From Macrocybe gigantea (Eukaryota > Basidiomycota > Agaricomycetes > Agaricales > Callistosporiaceae): 25,180 bases of DNA. Every line of letters begins with the position of its first letter. The first letter of the stretch is position 1. Below are positions 10,805-21,662 of this stretch, in pieces. Below the pieces are notes generated by a model. That model had not been told where the DNA came from. It made no database searches and saw only the letters and a list, made by a program, of their open reading frames with translations. Position numbers and translations under genes: made by a program. The DNA is taken from NCBI GenBank assembly GCA_011319805.1, contig SJRY01000141.1, positions 1 to 25,180 on the forward strand, written 5' to 3'.

Positions 10805-11113
10805 TTCGACTCCAGTGAACAGCGGTACCTTTGAACCCTTCAACCGCAGTAAAGCCTCGATGGATGACGCCTGATATAAGACCTTTTTCGAAAGAATTAC
10901 TTTTCGTTCCCGTGATCCATATCTCGTCATGATCATAAGCTCCAGACGCCTTCCACTCATATTCATTGATCTAAGACTTGTATCTTCTCTTTTTTTACTT
11001 CAGGACAACCACCATACATATTTTAGATGTAATAATTTTACATTACGACGTACACGTTGGTAACATTGACAAGACCGATATATGGTACACAGCTCTCAAA
11101 GCGTTGAAAGTTT
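10805..11113. other. Convergent intergenic region (3' ends of RING gene and ARP8)
   Basis: This 309-base gap separates two convergent stops. It is T/A-rich around 10985-11045 and contains a perfect inverted repeat at 11027-11043 (ATGTAA, 5-base loop, TTACAT). No ORF of note is present. It most likely holds the 3' UTRs and polyadenylation signals of both genes. Confidence 0.6.
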
Positions 11114-13878
11114 TCATAGATAGAAGCATCGTTCCTTCAAGCCTCGCATTCCTAGTACGTCCTGGAGGAAGACATTAGGTGGGATAGAAGAAACGAATGA
11201 CGTTAAGGTATATACCCAGTCTGATTTCGTTATCCAGAGGTCGGCGACTCCGTCCATCTTGCCAAGCACTGCGGCGCCTTTCCACACCAACACGCGGCGA
11301 TCGACTTCCTTCGGCGGAGGAATTATCTGAACCTTCTCCATATTTGGAACAAGAGGAGTTGCAATTGCCTGGAGTCTGGAAAGGAAGACATAGGTCGCAC
11401 GAACAGCGTGGAGTAGATATCTGTCTTACCGGCTCTCCAAAGCATGATCCATGCCCGGAATACGTGCTGTGCCTCCTATGACGAGAACCGCCTGAAGGTA
11501 CTTACGTATCTTTTCGTCACCACCCGCAGCACGGGCGCTGTTGAAGATAGCGACATCTAGCGGCAGCTTACTGGCTTCGAAACAGACGTCGATCGGAAAA
11601 CCGCCCGGATACTTTTGCGTGTTCGCATTCGCGGAAGCCTTTGGTGTCGGCTGTTGAGGGAGAGCCGGTTTGGACTCATCTTCTATGTCAACCATTTCAA
11701 CCACATCGGGCGATTGCTTCGGAGGAGCTGTGGCAATCGCCTCGTCGCCGAGCGTCCCCTGATCCTGCTGCCCGTGATTCGACGGCGTAGAAGAACCTAG
11801 AAAGAAAGTCAAAAGGGTATAGGATACTGTTAATGTATATTTTGTCTTTACCAGGCAACAAGCCATTCTCAGCCCGAGCTTGGTTCTTCGCCTGAATCGG
11901 CTCGTTCGATTCTGATGGCTGCTCGGGAGGCAGAAGATGTTGAGTGGATATGATCATTGCATTAGTCTACCCGTCGTGAGAGAAGCTCCTATACAGATGA
12001 AAATCGGGTTGGCTCACGACGTGATCCGCATGGTGCACGATAATTTCCTCTGTAACGTTGCTGTCTGAGACAGGGACAAAGCCTTTTCTTTTTTCCTCGA
12101 ATTCAATTACTTTCGGCTCGAACAGGCACTGGTATGGGCGTCACCATACGACGATACAAGTGACGAATAGTAAAGGAATGGCGTACCATCGGAGCCAAGA
12201 TAATCTCGTCGTATGTCCGCAATCCATATTTTTCTGTTGGGCGATCCGGTCTCCGGACAATAAAGTCGTGAAGATTTAAGGCAACGTCACTCTGCATATG
12301 TTAGAGAACACTGATGGCGACAGTGGTGAACGCTAACGAACCTCATTGAGCTTACACAGCTTAAACTTGAGATCTTCCATTATGTTCCAATCGTATGCTC
12401 GATTCAAGTCGAGGTCCCTGTAGGGGAAATGAATGCGTTGGAGAAGGACATAAAGAAACTCCGTTATGTCATCTCCACCGACACTCAGCGACATTCTACT
12501 ATACATCAGGCGCCAGAGCAAGATATTTAAGGCACGGAAGCAAACCTTGTGTCTGCTAGCACAAGGCCTTCGTCGACACATGCAATATTTGTTGTTGTGG
12601 CACCAATGTTGACGACGCACGCATTAGAAATTCCGGCTCCGTATGTAGCAGCTAAGGATTCCTAGAAGTGATTAAGCAAGACCCTGAGGTGTAAAACCAT
12701 AGCACGTACTTGTTGTACGCACAACTGTTTGAATCCCATGGATATAAGCAGCAGGTTCACAAACTCGCGCACATATGCTCTGTCATAAAAATCCGGAATG
12801 ACGAGTATGACGGAGTATTGCTATAATATCCCTCTATAATTCGTGGCAGCGGAAAAAGAAAGCAGTGTCGTACCTTGTAATCATGCGGATTAATGTCCAT
12901 CCCTTTGAGAGCATCTCGGAGGATTGTGTCTATATCGCTCAACGCGACTTGGAGGGATGGATAATCTCGTGTATTGAAATTTGTGCCATAAATAGGCCAT
13001 CGAACGACATAACCTGATTGCTGAGGGTCTGCTAAGCGCAAAGCCTACAAACGATAATCAAATCTTGTAAGACACCTTCAACGGATCCCCTTACCTCCTC
13101 TCCTATCAATATGTCTACTGAGCGGTTCGTTATCCAATCTATTCGATAAGGATCATTATATTCAGAGATGATTTCCGGCTTGAATTGTTCATTAAAGGTA
13201 GAAGCGATGGAAGTGGCATTAGGTGTAACTCGGAGCTTGTAGAACCGCATGCGGTCTCGAAGAGAACTTGTTAATGAGGCGGCCTTTGCCACAAACTGTA
13301 CCTCCATCAGTCGGCGCCACAAGCGGAAGTGAGAGACGTTACCGGATCCTCTACGAGTTCGTGTTCGTTGCCCTCGCCGGACGAAAAGGACCGGCCCTTT
13401 TTCTGTGGGCGTGATATTCTGGGCACCGTGGTCGAAGGGGGCAGCGGTGAAGCAAAGTGGCGAGCGATCACATTCGTCACGGTGACTGGAGTTACATCCG
13501 AGGCCTTTCCGACGCGGAGGTACCGCGAACCGGGGTGGATGACGATTACTTGGGAACCTCGTCTGCTCTGGCTTTAGGTTACAATTCGCGAAAACGGAAT
13601 ACTATTCCAACAACAGGAATGCTCAACCTTTGCTCCTGCGACATGCTAGCTTCCTCGGCTTGCGTTTTGCTCTTTTTGAGTGCATTCCTTGCCCATAATG
13701 TCTGCGACTCCGATTTCAAGTAAGTCGTGCTCATGTGCTTGGGATTCGGACTAGCGATTGAAGAGTGAGCCACAGAACCTCGGAAACGCAACTCTGATAC
13801 CAACGTCAACGGCACATGGAACGTAGTGAATCGAAAACCGGTTTCATCGCGTTTGGCGTTTGGGATTCCTCGAGGCAT
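11114..13878 (-). CDS. ARP8: Actin-related protein Arp8, INO80 chromatin-remodelling subunit
   Basis: Nuclear actin-fold subunit of INO80. With Arp4 and actin it binds the Ino80 HSA region and linker DNA. Fourteen exons give exactly 699 codons with no frame problem. Introns: 13751-13804, 13568-13614, 13296-13342, 13045-13094, 12821-12873, 12662-12709, 12499-12545, 12292-12341, 12129-12186, 11967-12017, 11797-11851, 11376-11429 and 11162-11215. Diagnostic blocks in order: GSQVIVIHPGSRYLRVGKAS (N-terminal actin strand), LRDRMRFYKLRVTPNA, VILVIPDFYDRAYVREFVN, VVNIGATTTNIACVDEG, SLSVGGDDITEFLYVLL, CLFEPKVIEFEEKRKGF, AVLVIGGTARIPGMDHALES, RVLVWKGAAVLGKMDGVADL and the end GMRGLKERCFYL. An acidic, Pro/Gln-rich insertion precedes the C-terminal block, as in other Arp8 proteins. 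MPRGIPNAKRDE at 13878 is taken as the start. The first intron is a multiple of three and could be retained. Confidence 0.95.
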
Positions 13879-14086
13879 AATGGACGTTAAGGTGGGTAGA
13901 TACGACGAACGGAAGGACAAAGCTAGAGTCCTCTCAAGTCCAAACACTGATACACCAAAAAGGCACGACTGAGACGCTAGCCACCAACAAGTCTCATTCG
14001 ACAATAAAAATAAAAATGTTGTCGCGATAGATACCACAAGAAAGTGCTTATGTTTCATATGACCGAACAAGACACAAGCAGAAATT
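13879..14086. other. Short gap upstream of ARP8
   Basis: About 200 bases between the ARP8 start and the 3' end of the M20 pseudogene. The minus frame of ARP8 stays open back to 14070 and would add a hydrophobic stretch (FLVVSIATTFLFLL). That is not expected for a nuclear actin-related protein, so I treat it as promoter and 5' UTR. Confidence 0.5.
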
Positions 14087-16030
14087 TCAGTCCTTCACCA
14101 CGTCGGCATTCAAATTGAGACCATAGACAACCGTCACTTGGAAAATCTGTCATCTATGTCAGAGGAAAGAACATCGGTGGGGGTAGATTGTACACTCGTT
14201 GACGGTGCGTTGGGCTGGGGTCAGGGATCGTGTTGGAAAAATGGACTTACTCGGCTTCCGGCAGTGTTTCGTGTCTGTCAAAAACACAACTCAGAGGACG
14301 TAGAAGCAGGATAGTTACCGGTGTTGCCGGTCATCATGCCAGAGGTCGGAATCACGTCATGGCGCCGTTGAGTGGCCATTGTAAGATGGTTTTGAAAATA
14401 CCGGACAGGAGAATGATAGGCGCGGCGCCTAGACCCGGTAGGCGTGGGTTTGTACTTTCCATCTTTTGGAGGTATCACGTACAGGTCCAGCACGAGTAGG
14501 CATTACGTTAGATTGCATTTGTGGGTAGGAAATTTAAACAGATTTTGGTATGTCTGTGCTGTGAGACATAGCCATCAACAAAGTCAGAGAGAAGGATCGA
14601 AATTGCGATCAGCGGGTGCTCTGGGGTGGTTCGCGATAGCAACATCACCTGCTGACAGCAATTGATGTTTGCGCCTAGGCTCGTTCTCCAAGTGCATTGG
14701 CTTGGACACGACCGCGAACGACGTCGGCGACTGCGATGCATCTTGTCAGACTAACAGCTGCTTCTACTTCGGTGGAGCGCTCGATTGCGCGTCCACAAAA
14801 GCCGCGTTACACATCCTTCTCATACATTGCGCGACATTGTACCCCGGAACCTGTCATGTCCGCGAAGCGAAGGCGAATGAAACCGATTGGTACAGATTGA
14901 GGGGCAGGCATTAGAGATCAGAGCTGTATCAAGCAGTCCTGAAAATATTATTTTCACCAGTGCGACGGTCAGGAGACCAATAATCCGCATGGCCCTGTTT
15001 ATGAGCATAAATATGGTGTATGAATAGTGACGATTGCCTTACCCCCATGTACAGGCTGCGATCTTTGGGCGACCACTGGTAGACGTGTCTGGACTTGAAC
15101 ATTCAAGTAGCGTTCCTCCGGAACGAACTCCAAAGCTTACTCGCAATCGTCTAACTAAACCATTTGAAGTGGCCGACTGCGAATATACCAGTTAGTTGAG
15201 GCTCAATAATACAGGTCAAATATAAGATAAAAAAAATAAATTTGCGCTAAACCTGGTTCGTCATCGATGAAGCAACATCATATCCCCACACTTGTTCAAC
15301 AAAAATTTGGCTCCTCAGTACCCCGCACCCTTAACAACAAATTGCTACCGAAGATCAATCGAGTCTGTACTTATTGGCTGCCATAGAGCGGCTTACCTGG
15401 CTACAGCCGACTTCTTCATCAAATTCAGCGCAGGCAAGGAAAGTGCGAGTCGGACGCAAGTCTTCTCGCAGGAAAGACTCTAGGCTAGAGTCGTCGAGAT
15501 TAGAGATAAGAGTTCAGCTGTATCTTGCTGCCGCCATGCCGTCAGGCCATTGTACAGCATGAAAGCTAGGCTGCTTTTGTCATCAAGGCTTCCTTTTCCC
15601 CATATTTCGGCACCTGACAGTTAGCATGAGACATTGTCGGCCTCAATAAAGCAGGTAAGGACCCACCATCACGGAAGCTAGAAAAGACGGATGGACCCCA
15701 TTTGTTCGACGTCGCCCATTCGAGGAGGATGATATGTAAGGGTGACGCGTAAAATTTTGTTAGAAGCTATCCGTACGCGGAGGATTTTCATTCAGGAACG
15801 ATGCACCATGGTGGGCGGCCAATATGACAGATTTGTGCGCCGGTTTCACGCTGTTCCAGAGCTACAGAAGTTACCACATATCGATCTTGGTAAGTCGTGT
15901 GTGATTGTAAAGTACACGGGGGAAAAAAAAAACTTCCGAGATAGGGAGAGTCTAGAAGAACGTTTCAGATTCTGACCGAATACTTCTTGCCACCACCTAC
16001 GAAGCCCATGCCATCATGCGACATCTTCCT
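14087..16030 (-). pseudogene. Decayed M20-family metallopeptidase (carboxypeptidase S / Gly-Xaa carboxypeptidase-like)
   Basis: Order and spacing of M20 motifs are kept along the minus strand, but the gene is broken. From the N-terminus: DGMGFVGGGKK (~16014), KPAHKSVILAAHHG where the family has the Zn-binding HxD, RDG joined by an intron to AEIWGKGSLDDKSSLAF (15600-15571; bridging Asp present), RPTRTFLACAEFDEEVGCSQ before a GTAAGCC donor (catalytic Glu pair at 15420-15403), FIDDEPGLA, RYLNVQVQTRLPVVAQRS where GGHSS is expected, VQCRAMYEKDV, QANALGE, SGMMTGNTDTK (~14325), RTVNE, and an ordinary end NLNADVVKD with TGA at 14087. In-frame stops occur at 14807 (TAA), 14675 (TAG), 14645 (TGA) and near 15880, plus frame changes near 14400. 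An active enzyme would be vacuolar or secreted; this copy should not be. Plus-strand ORFs here are shadows. Confidence 0.8.
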
Positions 16031-16565
16031 ATTACGCGAGGATGTGGTAGATGAGAATCAGTCACATCTTAATGAAGATTCCCGGAGCGGAATCGCTTCG
16101 GGGTGGGGGAGCAGGAAGCTCGAATTAAGCTACGGAATCTTTGCGGGGACAAAGGACAAATTCACGGCAAGCACAGCTCGCGCTTGGACGAAGTGCAGGC
16201 AGGAAGCGAAGGCTCAGTGCAAAAAAGACCCCAATCAAGAGATTCAGCGAAAGCAAAAAGGCCCGCCCCTCGACACCGGCTGCGATACATATATCTTGGG
16301 TTGTCCAATGTGAAGAAGGGTTTTGTCCAACCTTCCATAGCGACGTGCACGCTAGTACGATATCCTTGCGACAGGGCTAGTCGAGAATTCTCTCAGAGGC
16401 ACGAAGAACGAATTGCTTCTCATCGCAGTGCGAAGAGTGATTGAACAGAAGTCGTCGTTGAATGCGCCAGAGATGGACAAGTATGGTTAGGAGGGTGCAG
16501 CTACTGATCGGTATTTGTTTGGAATACAACGGCGTGATCGACGACACTCTCCTCTGACCGATCCA
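16031..16565. other. Region upstream of VMA10 and of the M20 relic
   Basis: The 5' end of the M20 gene cannot be fixed. Minus-strand frames at 16162-16350 and 16377-16628 contain a hydrophobic piece (SCTLLTILVHLW) that could be a former signal anchor, but no M20 motif is recognisable here. The right-hand part must contain the VMA10 promoter and leader on the plus strand. Confidence 0.4.
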
Positions 16566-17119
16566 ATGGTGGAGTATTCGGAAACCTTGTTCGTCGCTCT
16601 GAAGCTCATACGATGTGCTTCTAGTCATCCCAGCAGTCCCAAGGCATCCAGACGCTGCTCGAGGCGGAGAAGGAAGCCGCCAAGATTGTGCAACAGGCCC
16701 GCCAATGTTCGTTGCCTACCCCATCCCTCCATGACATCCTGCGTTGACCCTCATCCGCTGTTGTTCTTTTCCAGATCGTCTGCAGAGACTCAAAGACGCA
16801 AGGACAGAGGCAAGCAAGGAGATAGAAGAATACAAGCGGACGAAAGAAGCCGAATTCGGAGAGTTTGAATCGTCGGTGCGTCTGCATATCCTTGTTGTTC
16901 ATCCCATTCTTTAATATGCAAATGCTATTATCAAATACACAGCACGCTGGAACGACGTCGAGCGCTCAGGCAGCGGTGGACAAAGATACTGAAGTCAAAC
17001 TCCAGGCTATCACTGAGGCATACCATGAACATAAAGATGCCGTCGTCCAGAAACTCCTCGATCGAGTGGTGCTCGTCGAGCCACAGCTCCATCGCAATCT
17101 AAAGAAGCTCGGAGTATAA
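16566..17119 (+). CDS. VMA10: V-type proton ATPase subunit G
   Basis: Peripheral-stalk subunit of the vacuolar H+-ATPase. It pairs with subunit E to form the stator that links V1 to Vo and allows rotary proton pumping. Four exons give 121 codons in perfect frame, close to the usual fungal size of about 115-120 residues. Exon 1 is only the ATG (intron 16569-16624); the other introns are 16707-16774 and 16876-16942. The N-terminal half, SQGIQTLLEAEKEAAKIVQQ and RLQRLKDARTEASKEIEEYK, is the conserved coiled-coil signature of the family. The C-terminal half (AITEAYHEHKDAVVQKLLDR) continues the helix and ends KKLGV. The start is inferred: the second exon begins at a CTTCTAG acceptor and needs an initiator immediately upstream, and ATG-GTGGAG gives a fitting donor. 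Confidence 0.94.
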
Positions 17120-17487
17120 CGTACTGCCATGTAGAACCACTATCCACGAGAACACGCGACCCATAGCGAATACCATGTTTTAAATTGTCCGACGGGCTGT
17201 TCTACAAAGAGGACATATATATGCATGCAAACGAGTATGGCCAAGGGAGATGCTGCTAAAATATAACAAAAAGCGCGAAGGAGCTATATGCTTACATAGA
17301 TAGTTGCCAAAAAAAAAAAAGACATCATAACAAAAAAGGGGAATATGGGCATCCAGCAAACGATTGGTAGAGTTGTTGGACTCGTGCGGCACAGGACAAG
17401 GCATGTTTTACTTTTTGTTCTTCATTGCGTTTCATCTGGATTCGTTCGCCAGCCATGACAACCCGACAGGCATGCTGACTAAATTGT
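17120..17487. other. Convergent intergenic region between VMA10 and the Zn2Cys6 factor
   Basis: The 368 bases between two convergent stops include a 12-base A-run near 17310 and other A/T-rich pieces suited to 3' UTRs and polyadenylation of both genes. Minus-strand open frames continue through part of it but have no recognisable domain, so the stop at 17488 is used for the transcription factor. Confidence 0.5.
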
Positions 17488-20400
17488 TCACCCGCGGTCC
17501 GCTGGCTCCTGATGAAGGGCTGACGAAAGGGTAAGAATCCGGGGTGGCGATCTTCGCGGCGACGATCGACCATTGTTGTGTGCGGCGTTGGTGTCTGCCC
17601 TGGATGTTACCCACGAGTGTTCAAGGAGCCCGCTGGACTTGAGTGATGGTAGAGATTGCGGTCCGTCTCCTGAATGCCTCGATCCCACGTTTTTGTGGGT
17701 ATTGGCGCCCTCTCCTGCAGAGCTGGACCCTCCAGCGAAGGACATCTGTCGAAGCCAGTAGGTCAGCCGACCGCATGGGATTTCCAACACGTCCGATAAA
17801 CCCACCTCCTGGTCATTGTCTTCCATATGTTCGTTGCCGTTGTTTCCGAACCCGTTCCCACCCTGTCCTTGTCCTGAGCTCAAGCCGCTGATTTCTCTCT
17901 CGGATTGGATCATAGGCAGAGTGCGGGTGTTACTATTGGAATGAAGTCGCAGTTCGTCCAGCGAGCGACCGATGGGGAAAGTCGTTGGCGAGGAGCTGTT
18001 GGGCGACCTACGGTTGTAGGACGAGTCATGCTGATGGGAAGATATACGACTTGCAGATAATGGCGGGTTGTTGCTCCGAGGATCAGTCGCATTTCTATGC
18101 GTGATCAGTTGCAATTGCTGCGGTGGGCGAATCGACTGATGCGAAGGCGGTGTATACTGGTGCGGCAGAGGTGGTGAAGGATGTGAGCGCCACTCCGCGA
18201 CGAGTTCCCGAACTCTGGTTCCCCACGAATCTTCGTATTCAGCACACCAAGTTTGCACTTGTAGATCATCGCGGCCGCAGTACTTTATGAACGCCTACGA
18301 CCGCAAAGTCCGGTTCAGGATCGACCTTCCCGTTTTGTAAAGGCAGACAGGACTCACCCAAAGTGCGGCGCCCACTGTTGCAAGCAAAAGAAGAGAGAGT
18401 CAAAGGGGGTTGCAGGTAAAGCAAATGCAGCGAAACTCACTCAAAATACTGTTCTTGGCTCGGTCGCCGAGCATGTTCATGATGAGGTTGAGCGTGTTGA
18501 CGGCCCATTGGGGTTCACCTCTGACCAGATTTCGCTGCAGTCTCTGATGGGCCTGCAGGTCCAAGACAGGAAGCAAAAATGTAACGAGGCGAACAGCGAT
18601 CCGGAAAAGCATTAATCAGATTTGATTTGATTTTGGGATCAGAGCGAAAGGAAAATGGAGAGAACTGGTGGAGGGATGAAAGCACAAAGGAAGGGTATTT
18701 ACGAGGTTCAGAGCCAGCGCAGATGCTGCATGATACACATGCATACAGCAGTAGCACCAGGCACCAGTGTTGGAACTCGTCTCGAACATGGATTGCTGGA
18801 CTTGAAGGCTTTGTTCTGAGAATCGTAGATGTTCTGGGAGCGAGGCGGCCCATGACTGGAATGTAGGGATCAGATAGGAGGCCGCGAGTGATGGACGTGT
18901 GAAACAAACTTACCTCTAACTTGTGTTCGGCGTCCATCAGCGTGGCCTTGAGATTACTCGTGGAGTCGGAATCTTATGAAAGCGAAGAAGACGTAAGAAA
19001 ATAACACGTGAAGAAAAGGCGGCGCGGCGCTAACCGTTGAGTTCGTCTAACGCATATTCCACTTTTGCATAGATGGTGATCACACGGATGAGGTGCCCAA
19101 ATTCGGAGGCATATTGAGTTCTTACCGCCGGGAGGTAGAGGTATTCTATTTTTAGTGGGGTAATGAATGAGATTTGAAATTCGGATAGGGCGAACAGAGA
19201 ATCGAGGCGGTATAGAGACAGCAGGTGCACGTCGCAAATGACGCAAAGCTGGTGAAAATGAACATACAAGGTGCGACACTGACCTGGAAGGGTTGAATGA
19301 ACACCCAGTTCAAAACTCGTCTCGTCGGCGGGTAGACGGAGTCGCTGGCCTTCTTCGCCCAGTTGGATTATTGGCTTTTTGAAATATATGCTGGCCATGA
19401 CGTCCATGAGGTGAATGAGCCAGAATATGCGGCGAACGGATTCTCGCTCCAAGGAAGCTTGGACGAATTCTGGAGAGGGGACGGGCGTAAGAGTAGGATG
19501 TTCGGGCTGATAGACGTTTAGGCCCTCCACTATTTGCATGGCTAGATCTATGGCAAACGCTCCAGGACTGAAGCTGCTAGAGAAAGTGTTCTGGGACGGA
19601 CCATGATAGCGTGAATTCCAGAACATGTTGCGATCCTTGATGGCCAGATCGTGCATTTGGAGTAGACACAGTGCCTGAGCTGTGGCGAGATTGCGCTCGC
19701 AGAGCAGCCTGCCTGCGCCATCGAACATAATGGCCTGGGCTTCCTGTGCGAAGCTCTTTCCGGCGAAACGTGTTGGGTTGGTGCGTAAGCGGGGCTGCTT
19801 GGAGAGTGGAGCAGCGAGAGCGCAGACGGCGTGGAGAAGATGAGGGGGGACGCGATTGTGTGCAAGAGAAGCTGAAAAGGTGGGCTTGTGGATGATGGCG
19901 CTGGCGGGATGACAGTGTGTGAAAAAAACTAGGTGCAGGGAAGCTGAGTGGTGTCGCTGGGGGAGAGGGCACGCAAAACGGGCTTACGATTGGTCAATTC
20001 TCTTGTTAACGAGGGATCTAACTCCACGGAAGCGGGTCGCTCCAAGGTGATGGAAACAGGGCCGTCTGGTATGGGAAAGGGGAGAGAGGTGGAGATGTCC
20101 TCTGTAGCAACGGCGCTGCCGCGTTCATTTCTGAAGCGCTTTCGTGGGGCATCGTTGGGGTTTTGCTGAACGTTGTAAGGAGTTCTCGAATCCGGGTCGT
20201 CGGCCTGAGTATCGTGAGAGGGCTGAAATTGGGAATTGACAGTTGAAGATGATGGGAGGGCGCTCCTGTAATCGTGATCAGCCCTTTCAGGCTTTATTAG
20301 CCGCGGTGCAGGTACGGCGCGGCCAGAAGCGTCAGTGTACGAGCAGGTTTTTGATGCAAAGTAGCTGTGGAGCGAGGGAGAATCATCGTAATGGGCGCGG

Positions 20401-20721
20401 CGTGATGAGAGTGGGGAAGACGAACCAGTTGCTACAAGGAGCTGGAGCGCGACGGTGAGACGAGAGAGCTGGGTTGGAAGTGGTAGAGGACGCACCTGTG
20501 CCATCGCAGCGTCGCTTGCTTTTGTGACAAGCATCACAAGCCTGGTGAAAGGGTGTGAGGAGAAGACGGGGGAAAGCGAGGAAGTGTGGGACCTTGGCGA
20601 GTCGCTTGCGCTTGGGGGCCTTCATAAAATGCTGGGACGTCTGGTCTGGCTTGTCGTCGGGGTCGAACTTTGCAGGAAGGAAGGAAGAGGAGGAAGAGGA
20701 GGGGATGCGGTATGGGTCCAT
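17488..20721 (-). CDS. Zn2Cys6 transcription factor with fungal-specific regulatory domain
   Basis: Eleven exons give 805 codons in perfect frame. Introns: 20542-20592, 20442-20495, 20365-20425, 19872-19987, 19146-19283, 18973-19034, 18856-18913, 18553-18702, 18375-18440 and 18295-18357. Residues 45-71 form the binuclear cluster Cys-x2-Cys-x6-Cys-x5-Cys-x2-Cys-x6-Cys, assembled from three exons (KACDACHKSKRRCDGT, APCSNC, YFASKTCSYTD) after a basic KAPKRKRLAK. The middle part matches the fungal-specific transcription factor domain: LLHAVCALAAPLSKQPRLR, FAGKSFAQEAQAIMFDGAGR, LATAQALCLLQMHDLAIKD, ERESVRRIFWLIHLMDVMAS, YLYLPAVRTQYASEFGHLIR and SSNTGAWCYCCMHVYHAASA. The C-terminus is Ser/Pro/Asn-rich. 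The target pathway is unknown; no metabolic cluster is adjacent. The start at 20721 (MDPYRIPSSSSSS) was chosen over an in-frame upstream ATG at 20865 because it begins a typical low-complexity N-terminus. Confidence 0.92.
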
Positions 20722-21155
20722 GTGTGTTGTAGGTTGAGTTACGGGAGGAGGTATAAGACGTGCCCGGCGATAGTAGGGCCACCCACACCAATAGATGCCG
20801 CCGGTGTCAAACCGGTCAAGAACCATCATTCGGTCCGGCGGCATTTTTTCGTTTTTCCGCCCCATGTCTCAGATATCTCCAATATCTCCTCCCCTCTTGC
20901 CCGCCGTCCGGGTTCCGTTAACCACCGTTCCGACCTTCCCTTCCCCCCAAACTGCGGTCGCTCCTCCGCCCACCCAGCCCACTCACACGTGTCCCGCCGC
21001 CGGTACTTAATCACACGCCTGCCGAGCCTGCCCGCGTCGCCCTGGTGCCCTGCACATTCATTACTCCGGTTTGTTTCCTAACATCAAGCCACATGCAGTT
21101 ACGATGCAGCCATCATTACATAGTCTCGTATTCATAGCTCGCAAAATATACAAAT
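20722..21155. other. Promoter region of the Zn2Cys6 factor and 3' flank of RPP2
   Basis: This 434-base gap is strongly pyrimidine-rich on the plus strand (about 20830-21060), i.e. purine-rich on the coding strand of both neighbours. Open frames seen here are compositional. It should carry the upstream region of the transcription factor and the 3' end of the ribosomal P2 transcript. Confidence 0.5.
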
Positions 21156-21610
21156 TTAATCGAACAAGCCGAATCCCATGTCTTCGTCCGACTCCTCCTG
21201 CATGTGCACCGATGGTCAGGCATTTCCCGCCTCTGTATTTCAAAACATGAGCACAAACCTTTTCTTCGGGCTTCTCCTCCTTCTTCTCCTCTGCGGGCGC
21301 CGCGGCAGCAGCCGCGCCACCAGCAGAGCAGCAGCAAGCGCGCAGCGCCACCAGACGGCACAGACGCGAGTTTCGATGTTCCCTCAGTGATCAGCTGTCG
21401 CGCGCGTCCAAATTAGTCTTGTCCACAACACACCAGAGTCCTGTCACTTACTTCGTTAACATCTTTGCCCTGAAGTTCAGACACAAGAGTCTCAAGGCGC
21501 GCATCATCAGCCTCGACACCAACAGTGCCGAGAAGCTTCTTGATATCGGCAGCGGAAGGATTGCTGTTACCTCCAATTTGCAACAAAAGATAAGCAGCGA
21601 CGTGACGCAT
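21156..21610 (-). CDS. RPP2: 60S acidic ribosomal protein P2
   Basis: Stalk protein of the large ribosomal subunit. P1/P2 dimers bind P0 and recruit elongation factors. The N-terminal dimerisation domain is textbook ([49 protein letters not shown]). An intron at 21395-21451 leads to [16 protein letters not shown], then the Ala-rich hinge, [14 protein letters not shown], a second intron (21198-21258) and the invariant tail [13 protein letters not shown]. Coding length is 337 bases, one over a multiple of three. The hinge GCN repeat (about 21320-21350) contains a frame change, so it reads correctly only before and after that point. A 5' UTR intron (21611-21662) ends directly before the ATG. It is divergent from RPS15. 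Confidence 0.93.
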
Positions 21611-21662
21611 CTTGAGGTTAACACATCAGAACACTCGCGACAATACACAGGGCAGAACTTAC
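21611..21662 (-). other. 5' UTR intron of RPP2
   Basis: A GTAAGT donor and a TCAAG acceptor abut the RPP2 start codon, with a GTTAAC branch-like sequence 8 bases before the acceptor. No ATG lies in the short upstream exon, so this 52-base intron would be in the leader. Leader introns are common in fungal ribosomal protein genes. Confidence 0.65.

Noticed and set aside
13879..14070. N-terminal hydrophobic extension of ARP8
   Set aside because: A membrane-like leader does not fit a nuclear actin-related protein, and MPRGIPNAKRDE at 13878 is a natural start.
14669..14914. Cys-containing plus-strand ORF resembling a small secreted protein
   Set aside because: It has no signal peptide, and the opposite strand encodes the M20 segments VQCRAMYEKDV and QANALGE; the cysteines are incidental.
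15742..16313. Plus-strand frames with protein-like runs (such as RFVRRFHAVPELQKLPH) next to a good GTAAGT donor
   Set aside because: The minus strand of the same interval carries ordered M20 motifs (DGMG, KPAHKSVILAAHHG, AEIWGKGSLDDKSS), so the plus frames are most likely shadows of the relic.
20795..21010. Pro/Ser/Thr-rich plus-strand ORF
   Set aside because: It lies in a pyrimidine-rich promoter region; composition alone keeps the frame open.
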